Translations under genes and position numbers: made by a program
Notes under the pieces: generated by a model
The model's database searches: none
Seen by the model: the letters and a program-made list of their open reading frames with translations, nothing else
What the model was told of the DNA's origin: nothing
From: Flectonema sp. DT1601
Taxonomy: Eukaryota; Euglenozoa; Diplonemea; Diplonemida; Diplonemidae
Assembly: GCA_964019425.1 (NCBI GenBank)
Contig: OZ025793.1
Location: forward strand, 1,178,001-1,242,000
DNA length: 64,000 bases
Direction: 5' to 3'
Shown here: positions 56,201-63,249 of the stretch, one piece after another
How the letters are laid out: the number at the start of each line of letters is the position of its first letter
Position numbering within the stretch: the stretch's first letter is position 1

Positions 56201-56713
56201 TTAAGGGAATGGAATGATAGTGGGCCACCGTTTTCTTATTGGGTTCCTGGATTTTATTTTCCGCAAGGATTCTTAACGGCGGTGTTGCAAACTCACAGCA
56301 GGAGATTTAAAATTCCAATCGATGAACTGACGTTTAGAACTCACACTACCCAATGGATAGACGCGGATGATATAACAGAAGACCCACCTGTTGGTGTTTA
56401 CACTCATGGATTTTACCTTGAAGGATGTCGTTGGAATACAGAAGAAAAAACCCTTGATGAAAGTATTAAGGGTGAAATGTATACACAATTTCCTATTGTT
56501 TGGCTTGAACCCATCACTGCTTCAGAATCAACCCTCGATACGTCCTCAATATATGAGATTCCCTTGTATAAAACTACTACTAGAGCTGGTACTCTTTCAA
56601 CAACGGGATTATCAACAAATCTTGTAACGACACTTCATCTTCCAAGTGTAGTAAAGCCACCTGAACACTGGATTATGAGATCTGTTGCGTTGGTTTGCAT
56701 GCTTGATGATTAG
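44288..56713 (+). CDS. Axonemal dynein heavy chain, single-headed inner-arm (DNAH3/7/12-like)
   Basis: A 12.4-kb uninterrupted frame encoding 4,141 residues, the usual length for inner-arm dyneins. The order is tail and linker (to about 48400), AAA1 with P-loop GPAGTGKTES (48561) and Walker B ACFDEFNRI, AAA2 with GLTHTGKTA (49402), AAA3 with GVTGVGKSA (50609), AAA4 with GVGGSGRQS (51658), the coiled-coil stalk and microtubule-binding tip (about 52330-53290), AAA5, AAA6 and a C-terminal domain. The end (PLYKTTTRAGTLSTTG, then EHWIMRSVAL) is typical of the DNAH3/7/12 group; DNAH1/6 are close alternatives. An acidic insert lies between AAA2 and AAA3 (about 50100-50280). It drives sliding of axonemal doublets by ATP hydrolysis, so the cell makes motile flagella. 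The start at 44288 follows the acceptor ending 44266. Confidence 0.95.
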   Translation: MEGDGTSKKQLLEKRLKERQHFTSCSIGTSMVRGRVNQEKKNVKVPFRDPATDPINTPLYHFQVQEIFEHDVPNMTAPSVATTAKTPISDIPMERRVRSIQKEGYSGAPTTMTYTDPDEVLMNSIQFAASRRPKSESQVVVAPDDVQEIMQLKTAEDVIAFFSKAGNSSTVKFVYLNRAQQGLLFRPYDLEVVMRGRQEPEHFCISASGCVHIKPDHPSEVVSLAEWMRECTLFNVLTRIHFFKNYLVGKSFTQWRRNVRFRLYCQTRRRLCKNFFLSKQTFASTLSELHKCSYELSTIPLVYYPEIKETYTHDKFKEEQATLCRTPAELEFRSSMDKMEHKLLKLCENVTQRANVPDLTTQESLEQYLLANATASGKEKGKGGKRMKSMVDAQAEQQERMRMLKRAMVEHSMLDSFIRLADYIAAENLFKNALCAFHKFYQVLSLPEAEKIIMFQITITFQGEEDLVFVPSEKEILDTYAAVMDEIIHLVGQVTRLIYIRDVKIHFASPPKTFSVGSAIRHDFRYNLLKKRTCQLITTDFAAAFEQAKLYESYRKWFIFVDVEWKEVEARWEAEPDELTPEEFERYIHDPKQSSAKDHKEPTQTNKPMGKVKQALGDLDALFNRPQGILLVNSNKLRTTLQEKLDDIMGKVRKKLLEVARKRTTELVADIQNKMRQLLARPTTLQAFAAFVQSLNEIRDESQTVMARCDDIQRLYEIADINGIKPTLDEQGRKDLLIGGPNSQVHTTPLRDQFVEYIQQAGDFKINNLKVMSANLENYIDIANEELLATMAILDHGDYVSSHAETRDVLAQLAGVDDTIKTIEQKVKMYTDYQKLFDTTPSEWTNLAAIKETYQKRFDLWSTYDKFMEQRHVWESEEIKDVDDQQLKEQIEDFFRKAHKLHKEVGDEVSDLLLESVTEERKNLPVMIDLCNKDMQFEHWEEIFKGMGKAYGPEKDHFTLSSLRAYKVFEHRDLVADVSGKAKGQAGVKKVIQQVKEIWDQTEFLTKLHRDSKDVYILGDLTEVLERLEEHQLTVQTQQASRYASGDDISARSIRKLVDEWDQNLSTVSDVLDEWVQLQKSWMYLEFIFSSDDIKKQLHEESKLFAQVDRDYKDLMTKCRTRRNVIAVCCDPGQLEVLKEDNRILDEVQKRLEDYLETKRQLFPRFYFLSNDELLEILSDVRNPHKVQPHLHKCFDNMKKIIFNNEDATEVSAMASNEGEEVKFNEIVETRGNVESWLGKIESTMKDSLLMHMTMCHQGYFKWQRSEWYFQFPAQCVLCVDMIMWTVETADAITKQDEDPTTLSTYVSTYTSQIHDTVEVVKQDLDKLKRMIVNTIIVMDVHNRDMIKHLISEKVTKVSDFAWSMQLRYYWTNQNVSIWHCTAQFPYGYEYLGNQMRLVITPLTDRAFLTCTGALAMNLGAAPQGPAGTGKTESVKDLGKGLARQVVVFNCSDGINVSTMAQFFSGLAQAGAWACFDEFNRIDLEVLSVVAMQMLTITTNLAQRNDTCEFDGHQIKLNADFGVYITMNPGYAGRTELPDNLKTLFRPICMMIPDYRLIAQIMFYSEGFSEAESLAQKMVQLYKLSSEQLSKQYHYDFGMRAVKSILVMAGQLKRGSPDEDEEMLLIRAMRDSNIPKFLQDDTVLFQALIRDLFPAVELEEVPNETLEDFIRADFTNNGLQIVDTFITKVVQIYNTMVVRHGMMTVGLTHTGKTAALETLKRSLTSMFKEGHKPMESNNFLFNNVHTHWVNPKSITSEELYGEVNSVTREWSDGVLSYLAKLVAKEGNDDNPDRNWLVFDGPVDAVWIENLNTVLDDNRMLCLVSGERVKIPRQVIFVFEVQDLAVASPATVSRCGMVYMEASYLENDGWSPIARSLNEKLQKQHGERWLGDRVTTLINMTIAKSLHILRKNGKEWIASVDQQLVISLLHLLEAYIVNHDNDDDEAPEPIKEPTAVDDDDAEPQPVDEEQPETNDNADNPYASKREVTQSVDTTTSEYQSKIFDMYFVMAMIWSIGGNVSDSSREVFSSSIRPIIESVCDFFPKEESIYSYCVHKKSATFVPWEHKVPNFNYKRDASFFELFVPTSETICVKSIQLLLTSVGRHVLLNGVTGVGKSAVTTDLIFNDLKADDPNAQWTFFACVLSAQTSSKNIQERMESKLAKKRNNWFGAPPGKRLLFFVDDINMPKLEIYGASPPIELLRQVISHGGFYDRKKVSNFKHVEDLNIIAACGPPGGGKNAMTQRFTSQLHMLCTPSLPAFSMKKIFFSILRGFLSIFDTDIRSLCAPIVDATLECYERIAKEMRPTPTKSHYTFNLRDLAKVIQGILQVHRGALEDRSTLLRLWTHEASRIFHDRLVNDHDKSWWWRLVEELFRKKFKEPWNTDHKVVLFGDYMKRDDKHYEEITDIQKFHDIVADDYQVDYNIQESSEKELVFFKDALHHLSRVCRIIRQPRGNALLVGVGGSGRQSLASLAAFMCNMKKFQISITRAYGINEFHEDLRKIMLDSGCDNQQSVFLISDSQIIHEQMLEDINNILNTGEVPNLFETEDIDRILTSCRKYVKAAGKLETRNVIIAHFTSLVRENLKIVFTMSPIGDAFRNRLRMFPSLVNCMTIDWYTKWPKDALLSVAEKAFAKQDLGGDEVKDAICNMCVTIHRDVAETSEEFYEALRRRNYTTPTSYLALIESYKTMLMQQTKQVSDATMRYQGGLDKLTNTNKEVDEMKELLTKKQPELVTAQKQTDAMMVQIEVEQKDADVIRDECQKEEADTSVKAAEAQGISDECQEEVNKAMPAYHGAVAALDSLSKDDITLLKTMTSPPERVKLVLEAVLLLLGEKNLAWESAKKYLSHMGFMKTLKDLDSESLSEGVIKKMNRNYMSNPEFEPDKVKSSSLAAMSLCMWARAVVNFNQVTKNMAPLKARLAVAQQQLQEAQDKLKGAREKLSEVENKVARLRANMQAAVDKKKMLEDDIAVTEARLVRADKLISGLSSEQIRWEQALEHLKIERVGLVGTMLLAAGSVAYTGPFTSEFRTKLLKKWSDTMAEMKIPVEEGFRFDSIADPVKVRHWGIKGLPMDTFSIENATIAERSQRWCLCIDPQGQANNWIKAMERDNGLMVLKQSEAKFMQKMENCIRVGIPVLLESIGDELDASLDPILLKQTVKRAGRLFIKLGDQDVEYEPNFRFYMTTKMPNPHYMPELQIKVTIINFTVTQKGLEDQLLADVVRCEKAELEEQLDKVVVQISDGKTQLKDIEDRILQQLADATGNILDNEKLINALGDSKITSEAITVDVEKGERAKTEIAATRERYRGVATRGSLLYTVIAEIGGMQHMYQYSLDFFKKQFQSTLHRTERTDDIDQRVAILIPAVTMDTYNTVCRGLFEKDKQLFAFLMVAQIFRASGDISQDEWLFMLRGSSGIRPQQPVDKPSCVPTDIIWNEIQVLGEQSVFSGLVKNFSDHTADWKAWTVADEPHLLPVPYAQEQKLTPMQGLLILKCLREDKVMYGLTQVIGEYLGKVFTESPQFDLQASFSDSSNITPVVLVLTEGTDPTTVFYEFAAQKGWGDRLLVRSLGQDQGDIAQQYIQDGMRTGDWVYLQNCHVYTSWMPTLEKLCEELLIKEVHPDFRLWLTSRPDKSFPVSILQSGIKITKEPPQGLKANLRDSFSGVISEDMWTNPQQKNLPEWRKLLFALTFFHGIIQERRKYGALGWNIRYAWNQSDLDASVITIKTYLEECEPDDVPFEALTYLTGVINYGGRVTDFLDTRCLRYTLARFLTPEVVKQDSVFNITTDGIYHIPADIESLDGCRQYLADLPPYEKPEVFGLHGNADITREKLESKRMIDTLVDVQPKAGAGGKGKSADDLVNDIAQDFIDRLPQTIDKSTAHEDTYKITETGDMVSLGTFLIQEIDVFNNLIEVIKSSLVGLKAAVKGEVVMSSLLEKMFNDFLINRVPENWGGMKLSYLSKKPLASWYVDTCNRVQFLREWNDSGPPFSYWVPGFYFPQGFLTAVLQTHSRRFKIPIDELTFRTHTTQWIDADDITEDPPVGVYTHGFYLEGCRWNTEEKTLDESIKGEMYTQFPIVWLEPITASESTLDTSSIYEIPLYKTTTRAGTLSTTGLSTNLVTTLHLPSVVKPPEHWIMRSVALVCMLDD

Positions 56714-57216
56714 ATGAGTTAGTGTAATTCTGTTGATTAATTAATCAGTATGTGTGAGTTGTTTTATTTGATTTAAAAATAATGATTACAATATGTTTTT
56801 TTTTTTTTTTTTTTTTTAAAAAACCCCCAAAACAGGTAAAACCATTCAAAAGCCCGACGTTGGAATGCCTTCTGGCAACACCAACACGAACCACTCTTTT
56901 AATCTTCCCTTTGATTTCCCTGTATCCACACTTTGTTAGTTACATACTCATTTTCTTCCCCAAAATTTCTGAATTCTGTTTTTTATAAAGTAATCTATCG
57001 GGGTAGTACATACCGTCATTTTCTACTATCTCTCTGAGAGAATAAGTAGGAGGAAAAAGAAAAAAAAAGGAAGAATTTTATTTTATTTTATTTTTTTATT
57101 TATTCTTTTTGTTCATAACACGGACAGGTAATGATGCCTTCAGTATTTGGTGCTGCTGGTGATTTCGATTTTTTTTTTAATTATTTTATTTACAGGTGGT
57201 GGGGTTGTTTGGCGAA
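56714..57216. other. Intergenic region, T-rich
   Basis: T-runs near 56795-56816 and 57171-57178 and A/G-rich stretches. An acceptor TTTTATTTACAG ends at 57195, 21 nt before the kinase ATG. The kinase frame is open back to the acceptor, so a short upstream coding exon cannot be ruled out. No RNA gene recognised. Confidence 0.45.
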
Positions 57217-58875
57217 ATGACAAACATACAATTCCCAGCTGTGTTACCAGGAATGGGAGAACATGACAGAACGGCAAAGTGTCACATCTGTGGTGAGAAT
57301 AATGACTTACAATTATGTGCTCCTTGTCAATGGAGTTATTGCAAGAGATGTAGTAATTCTGTTAAGGAAGAATGCGATGAAGAAGATGACAACACAGAAA
57401 TATGTCCTCGATGCAAGACTCGTATACTACTACCAGACAGCACCTACACATTACAAACTATTGACACGCATCCCGCGTTGTTAAAATCACATGGTATTTC
57501 ACATGGGACTACTATACTATCAATTGCTCAAGACGTGTCGGGTATTTATTTAGGTATCGATCAATCTGGAAACAGATGTTGGATTCAAGCTGGTAAAGAC
57601 CACTGCGAACTATTTACTTTAAAAATATTCAGACGTGATCCATCTTCAGGAAACAAACTACCAACAGAACTAATTGTAAGGAATCCTTACAAACAGAAAG
57701 TACCACCATTTAGAAAGGCAGGTGATGTCGTCTCATCCGGTTCTAAAATGAAAATAATAAATAGAATGGCGAGATTCTCATTCTCAAATATTCCACGTGC
57801 GGCTTCAGCACCTCCAAAGGTTCGACCTACGGCATGGCCAACATTTAAACAAGTTCAGTTACTACATGAAAAACCAGATCCTCAAGGATACAAAAGAGTA
57901 CAAATAATTGGAGAAGGCGCTGTCGGAGTTGTGTACGGAGCAAAGAGAATCTCAGACGGTCGATTTTTTGCGATAAAAGACGTCACTGCTGATCAAACTG
58001 GTGGAAGTGAGGAATTAAAAGAAATGGCAGAGAGAGCAACTGATCATAAGAATGCGGACCTTGAAGGGTTTTATATTGTTAACTATCACGATGTTTACAG
58101 CTGGAAAAAAGAAAAAAAAGACACCATAAGTATTGTAATGGATTATAGTGGTGAGGGTGACCTGGTAAACCATTTACGGCAAACTAGTTCTTTAGCAGAA
58201 CAGTTTGTTATTGAAGTCGCATTGCAGATGTTGTCGGCACTCGAGCATATGCACACTCATGAGCCACCGTATCTTCATATGGATGTGAAACCAGAGAATA
58301 TATTAGTATTTGACGATGCGTGTACTTTTAAACTTACTGATTTTGATGCGATGCGTCGACTTGATCAGAAAGGACTTCAAGCCTTTCAGCGCACGACAGA
58401 AGAATATAGAGCTCCTGAAGTTGAACATGAAATCTTTACCCCAGCTGCTGATGTATTCAGTTTAGGTGTTGTTCTGTTTGTGTTAGTTGCGCTACCAGAT
58501 TTTCCAATGTTAGAAGACATGATGTTTAATCATGAGCATTGGAAAGATAATAATATTCTTAAAAAGGAAATGATCGAATGCATCGAACCCCGAGCTTATC
58601 TCGTCGAAGACGATGAAGATATTTCATACCAACGATACACCAATGAAATTATTGAAATCATAACAACAATGTTGCTATACGATTACAAAGAGAGGCCTTC
58701 TTGCTGTGATCTTATTGAGAAGTTTGAGGTATGCAAATAACACAAAGCTGTTTCAAATTGTTAACTTACTATAAATAAATAACAGGCACTCCGAGAAGGT
58801 ATTCTATCGAGAGCGATTGTCCCTGAATCAGTACCAATTGATGATATTGACTTTGGGGAAGCAGAAGGCGGCTAA
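57217..58875 (+). CDS. Zinc-finger protein kinase with an altered DFG motif, two exons
   Basis: Exons 57217-58728 and 58786-58875 with a 57-nt GTATGC...TAACAG intron (phase 0) give 533 residues. An N-terminal Cys-rich finger (CHICGENNDLQLC, CQWSYCKRC, then ICPRC) looks like a RING- or FYVE-type zinc site. A middle region of unknown fold precedes the kinase domain (about 57895-58720): glycine loop GEGAVGVVYG, ATP lysine in FFAIKDV, catalytic loop HMDVKPEN, metal site TDFDAM and RAPEVE. The DFG glycine is replaced by Asp, but the catalytic Asp residues and the Lys remain, so activity is possible. The H-M-D-x-K-P motif recalls Wee1/Myt1 kinases, though no other Wee1 feature is clear. The target is unknown. 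Confidence 0.82.
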
Positions 58876-61266
58876 ATAAATAGTCTCTCTGAAACGGTAT
58901 CAAGTCTTTATACCAACACTGGCTGGTTACTATGACTGCACTGTTGAGACTCCTACGTAACCAATCACTTGCCAGACGGACATTTTTTTCCCAACGGGCT
59001 TTAAAAAAAAAAAAACCTCTTATATTTTGGTAAAGTTTCTTTATCTTACTTTTTTTTTTTTTTTTTTTTCCCCCACCTTTTCTCCCCCCACGCCTTCGTT
59101 TTGTTATACGGTGCAATACTGCAAAAAGTTTATATTTTCTTTCTCGACTTATTACTTTATTAAAAAAAAAAAAAAAATGAATTGGAGAAGTTCCCCCAAA
59201 GTGATAACCCCCTTTTCGGAAATCCCATTTTGAGGGGTAAAAATGTGCGTGTGGCGGGGAAAAAGTACAGTGAAAGCCAAGACGTATTGCAGATCACGCG
59301 CAGGAGGTAATTACCTAAAAAATTCCTCTCACACCACCCCCTCGAATCGAAGAACGTGGCATTAACACTTTCGTTCTGAACTTTGCTCGGTGGTATTGAG
59401 ACAAAAAAAAAACGAAAAATATTACCTTTACATTCCGTTGGGATATATCTTAAAGTTCCTTTCGTAGAATACGTTTTAAGAGAATTGAACAGACACGTGT
59501 ATCAGTCTTTCTCAGTAGCTTCCTGGAGTTGGGCGTTTTCTCGCTCCCGGTGTGCGTTTTTTCACGGCGACTATCCGCATCTGTGCAGGAAACTTGTAAT
59601 TAAAGAAAGCCTTACGTGTTGTAAATATTATCTTCTCTTTTTTTATATTTTTTTTTTTAGATATTTTTCGTGCGCATCTTTTTTTTTTTTTTTTCTCGGG
59701 AGCAAACAAACCAAGGAGGTTCAGCCATAACATTAGGAAGAAGAAAATCAGTTAGCCGTTATAATATTGCTTTATTTAAATAATGATATCTTCCTGTTTC
59801 GCGGGTTCAAAAAGCGTACGTCTTTCAGCTGAACTCTACCTGTCAAAGTTTCTTTGGGAATATAAATTTAGTGACACTAAAACAGGTCTTGAAGAGTGAA
59901 CGCTGGTTAAGGTAACGCACCTAATCTTTTTTTTTTTTTTTTTTAAGTACTCGCAAGGTTTCTTTTTGTTAAAAAAAAATAACGCTCGTTCTTTAAACCC
60001 TTAGCATCCACAAGTAGACTGTACGTCAGCTGAAGTACCACTTGTATTTTATATAAACGATTTTTATATACTGCCGCTGTGCGGGAACGTTACAGCTATC
60101 TCTTTTTTTTTTTTTTTTTTTTCCCGCTCTCCTTGCAACTACCTACACATGCCACCCTTTTTGTGTGCTCATTGGGAAATACAGGTAATTATCCTTTAGT
60201 ATGTTGCACCCCTTGCCTTGCTTGGTCACTTTTTAAAACTGTTTGTCATTTGGTACGTTGGAAAATATAATCACCTGTAAGTTTCGTTTGTGAGTACTGC
60301 TTTCTGGTAGTTTAGCATTCTGGAAAAAAAAAAAAGAAAGGGGAGAAAAAAAAAACAAAAAAAAGAAATGAAAGAAAAGGAAAGAAACCATGTTCTCTTA
60401 GCGCAGGAGATGTTTTGATCATTTCTCATGACACAACCCAACTTTAGAAAGAAGAAATATATAAAAAAAAAGAAAGAAAATATAATCCCGACAGAAACAA
60501 GTGACATATTGTTCGCTTTGGTAATTCGGTTGGTAGTCTTAACGTTATATGAAATAGATGGTTTGCCTCGTGAGTCTCGATGTGAGAAGAGGCTGCTGTT
60601 TGAAAAAAAAAAAATTGAAACAAACGGATTCAGTATACTTTTATAATAATTTGAATGTTTCTTTCCGTCTGTTTAAAGGTTTCAGGTTTATAAGAGCCTG
60701 GGGTGGTAAGGTTCGACACCAAACATGAGAGACAACGATTCAATGTAATTGATTCCTTGTGATTGCATGTCCGACCAGCGCGCTACCTGGTCAGCATTCC
60801 CCCATTCAAGCGTTCTTCGCTGACGTCAGTTTCTTTGTTTTATTTTTATTTTTTTTCTCTTTACTAAAAAAGTCAAAGTCCACCATAAAGAAAACAAGAA
60901 ACTCAAAGAAAGTCCAGATCGAGTTGAAAGTTAATCAATTTGTTGTAAGACGGCATCAGTAACCATTGTACATCAGTAATATTGTTTTGGTTACATTCTG
61001 TTAACAACCTTACCGAGTAACAACCAGTTAGACAGTCCGATTTTCATCATCAGCTCAATAACGGAATGTTTCCCTCCCGTTTTTTTTTTTTTTTTTTTTT
61101 TTTTTTGTTCCCCCGTAGTACTGTACCTTTTACAATAAAATAATTAGTATGCTGCTTTGCCATTACTTTTTCTTCAGCAACAGGTGTAGTTATATATTAA
61201 AGCCCGCAATTATATACCAATCCTACTTCGTTGTTAATAGTAACTTTTTTCAACCAACAGGTACAG
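58876..61266. other. 2.4-kb gap without a convincing protein gene
   Basis: The longest gap in the window, with many T- and A-runs (for example near 59050-59070, 60103-60122, 61081-61106). Frames of 60-115 residues occur (such as 59383-59730 and 60759-60962), but they begin or end in Phe or Lys runs and look non-coding. A perfect 6-bp hairpin GACCAG/CTGGTC lies at 60773-60792; it does not fold as a tRNA. The last 20 nt hold the acceptor TTTTTTCAACCAACAG (ending 61260) for the next gene. It could hold non-coding RNA genes that I cannot recognise. Confidence 0.45.
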
Positions 61267-62310
61267 ATGCAACGAGTAGCATCAAGAGAGTACTTTCAAT
61301 GGAGGCTGTCAAAGCGGATTCAGGGGATTGCAATGGAAGATGCCAGCGCTACCAACTCGCCAAGGATTATAAAAGCATTGGAGATTTTCTGTATGAGTAA
61401 TTGGTCGAAGGGTGTTGGATGGCCAAGTTTGTACGGAAGGTGTCTCACTGAGAACGACAGATTCTTCTTAAACAAGTTGGACACTGACTTCCAACGTATT
61501 AATGTTCCTGATTCTGACAATAAGATAAAGAGAATCTTACGTGAAATACAACAGTCGAGAACGAGGTATGAAAAAGAAGGCGACAGAGAACTCATAATAA
61601 AAGAATCATCAAATCACATACGAGTTGGTAAACTAACTGAGAAGAAAACACCCAGAATACGTAAAATGCTTGAAGTGTCCGGCTTATACGCAACAGCAGC
61701 AGTAATTCTCCGATACCAAGCAGCGATGGCAGATTCGACTCAATGGAGTATACCTGACAGTGTGTATGAAATCCTTATGAACGATTTAGATTGTTCTGCA
61801 GAAGGTTTTGCCTCACCTCTTAACAGTTTTATGTTCCTCAAGGATAAGCCTTACTGCTCTTTATTTTCAGATGTCGATTCAAATTTTAATTCACTGGGAC
61901 CGATATCTTCAGTATTAGAACCACAACAGGTATCAAAGTCCTGGGTATTAAACCCCCCGTATACACTTTATCATTTAAATAACGCTTCTAATATTGCTGG
62001 GAAATGGTTACGTCAGCATGCTGATATGAGAATCGTTTTGATTGGTAGAGAACATGACACGTCTCATGTTGGTGAGCCATCGAGATTCAAAATGCAAACT
62101 ACATCACCGTATTCAGCGATACAACCGTTTGCAAGAGCTCGTATTGATCTTCCTGCAGGGGGATACACATATACAAATAGTAAGGGGAAGAGTGTCGTTG
62201 CTAATTTTGGGTCTGTAATGTACATTTGTGGAAGACCACTCCAGCAGGGAGATGAAGTACTTCAGAAAATAGTCGATAACTTTATGACTAATGATGTTAG
62301 TGTTGTTTGA
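61267..62310 (+). CDS. PCIF1: PCIF1/CAPAM-like adenosine N6-methyltransferase
   Basis: A 347-residue protein matching the catalytic half of PCIF1. An N-terminal helical part is followed by DCSAEGFASPLNSFM (family: E-x-FASPLN), SLFSDVDSNFNSLG, and the catalytic NPPY motif in KSWVLNPPYTLYHL, where the Asn-Pro-Pro-aromatic box binds the target adenine. The rest (MRIVLIGREHDTS and on) fits the Rossmann-type core. Human PCIF1 makes cap-adjacent m6Am and has a WW domain, which is absent here. In trypanosomes a related protein is linked to the methylated adenosine of the spliced-leader cap 4 (my recollection, unchecked). That would suit the trans-splicing inferred for this genome. I start at the ATG 6 nt after the acceptor at 61260; the frame is open further upstream. 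Confidence 0.78.
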   Translation: MQRVASREYFQWRLSKRIQGIAMEDASATNSPRIIKALEIFCMSNWSKGVGWPSLYGRCLTENDRFFLNKLDTDFQRINVPDSDNKIKRILREIQQSRTRYEKEGDRELIIKESSNHIRVGKLTEKKTPRIRKMLEVSGLYATAAVILRYQAAMADSTQWSIPDSVYEILMNDLDCSAEGFASPLNSFMFLKDKPYCSLFSDVDSNFNSLGPISSVLEPQQVSKSWVLNPPYTLYHLNNASNIAGKWLRQHADMRIVLIGREHDTSHVGEPSRFKMQTTSPYSAIQPFARARIDLPAGGYTYTNSKGKSVVANFGSVMYICGRPLQQGDEVLQKIVDNFMTNDVSVV

Positions 62311-62518
62311 TAAGACAAGTTAAGTGTACTAAAAAAAAAAAAAATAATAATCATAATAATCATATTAATAATTAATTGTCCCTCATCGTCATCTCTATGC
62401 CTGTATGGTTTCTTTTGTAATTAGACTTTTAGCGGTGCGTTTTTTTCTCTTTTTTTCTTCTTTGATTTGTTCTGTTTTATAAAAACCCTTTCCGCAGTGA
62501 AGTAGATTCCGTCAGATC

Positions 62519-62956
62519 ATGCGGCCTGGACTGTCGTGTGGAGATATCTTTGTAAGGAAACCAGTTCAATCATCTCTTCAATTGTTTTCAGTTTTACACA
62601 TTCTTCCCTTCACAAAAATGGATGTTTATTTTAATATGAAAGACAGCGTCAGACGTCATCGGTCAAACAATCGAAAAAAAAAATGGAATTTGATGGGAAA
62701 GTGGACGTCAACTACAAAGACAACGGCTCTCATTAATGAATGGTCACTCGAGGCAATGACTAGTTGGAAAATATCAAACAGAATGCCAGCAAGTCAGGAA
62801 AAGATGTACGACCACTGCTACAATCACCACATGACATATGACAATAGAGGTAATCGAGGAAAGGTAAAAGAAAGATACAGCGAATGTAACAAAAAGAAGC
62901 TATTGCTGAAACTAAAACTTAGTCAGATTGCTGTAGACGATTTGAAACGTTTTTAA
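62519..62956 (+). CDS. Small basic protein of unknown function
   Basis: A 145-residue frame from ATG at 62519 to TAA, rich in Lys, Arg, Asn and Ser (NNRKKKWNLMGKW, ECNKKKLLLKLKL). No family, signal peptide or membrane helix is recognised. It is supported by same-strand position between two other genes and by a T-rich tract with a TTTCCGCAG acceptor ending 62497, 21 nt upstream of the ATG, as for the other genes. Met at 62618 is an alternative start. Without homology, coding status is uncertain. Confidence 0.45.
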   Translation: MRPGLSCGDIFVRKPVQSSLQLFSVLHILPFTKMDVYFNMKDSVRRHRSNNRKKKWNLMGKWTSTTKTTALINEWSLEAMTSWKISNRMPASQEKMYDHCYNHHMTYDNRGNRGKVKERYSECNKKKLLLKLKLSQIAVDDLKRF

Positions 62957-63249
62957 TTGACGTTGTTCACTTTTTTTTTAAACTCTGGAATCGGATAAGG
63001 GGAATCCATTATTCCCTCTTCTCCCGTTGTGATTAAAACCCTAACCCTTTAATCACAAAGATTCACCCTATTTCATCCTTTATGAACGGATCGTTAGTTT
63101 ATCACTCCGGGTGTTGTATTAAATAATATCACTTCACCCCCCCCCTCATGACTTACAGAGAGTGTTAGCATTTACTTTAGTCAGCTTTATCGTTCCAATG
63201 AATTCCTTTAATATTATTGTGGTTATTATTATTCTCAAGAAGAACACAC

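Noticed and set aside
59383-59730. 115-residue frame in the long gap
   Set aside because: Begins after a Lys run, ends in Phe runs from T-tracts, has no clear acceptor close to its start and no recognisable domain.
60690-60800. Minus-strand tRNA (D-arm-like GGTAGCGCGCTGG and GTCGAACC)
   Set aside because: The presumed T-arm does not pair, no anticodon loop with T33 fits, and no acceptor stem closes.
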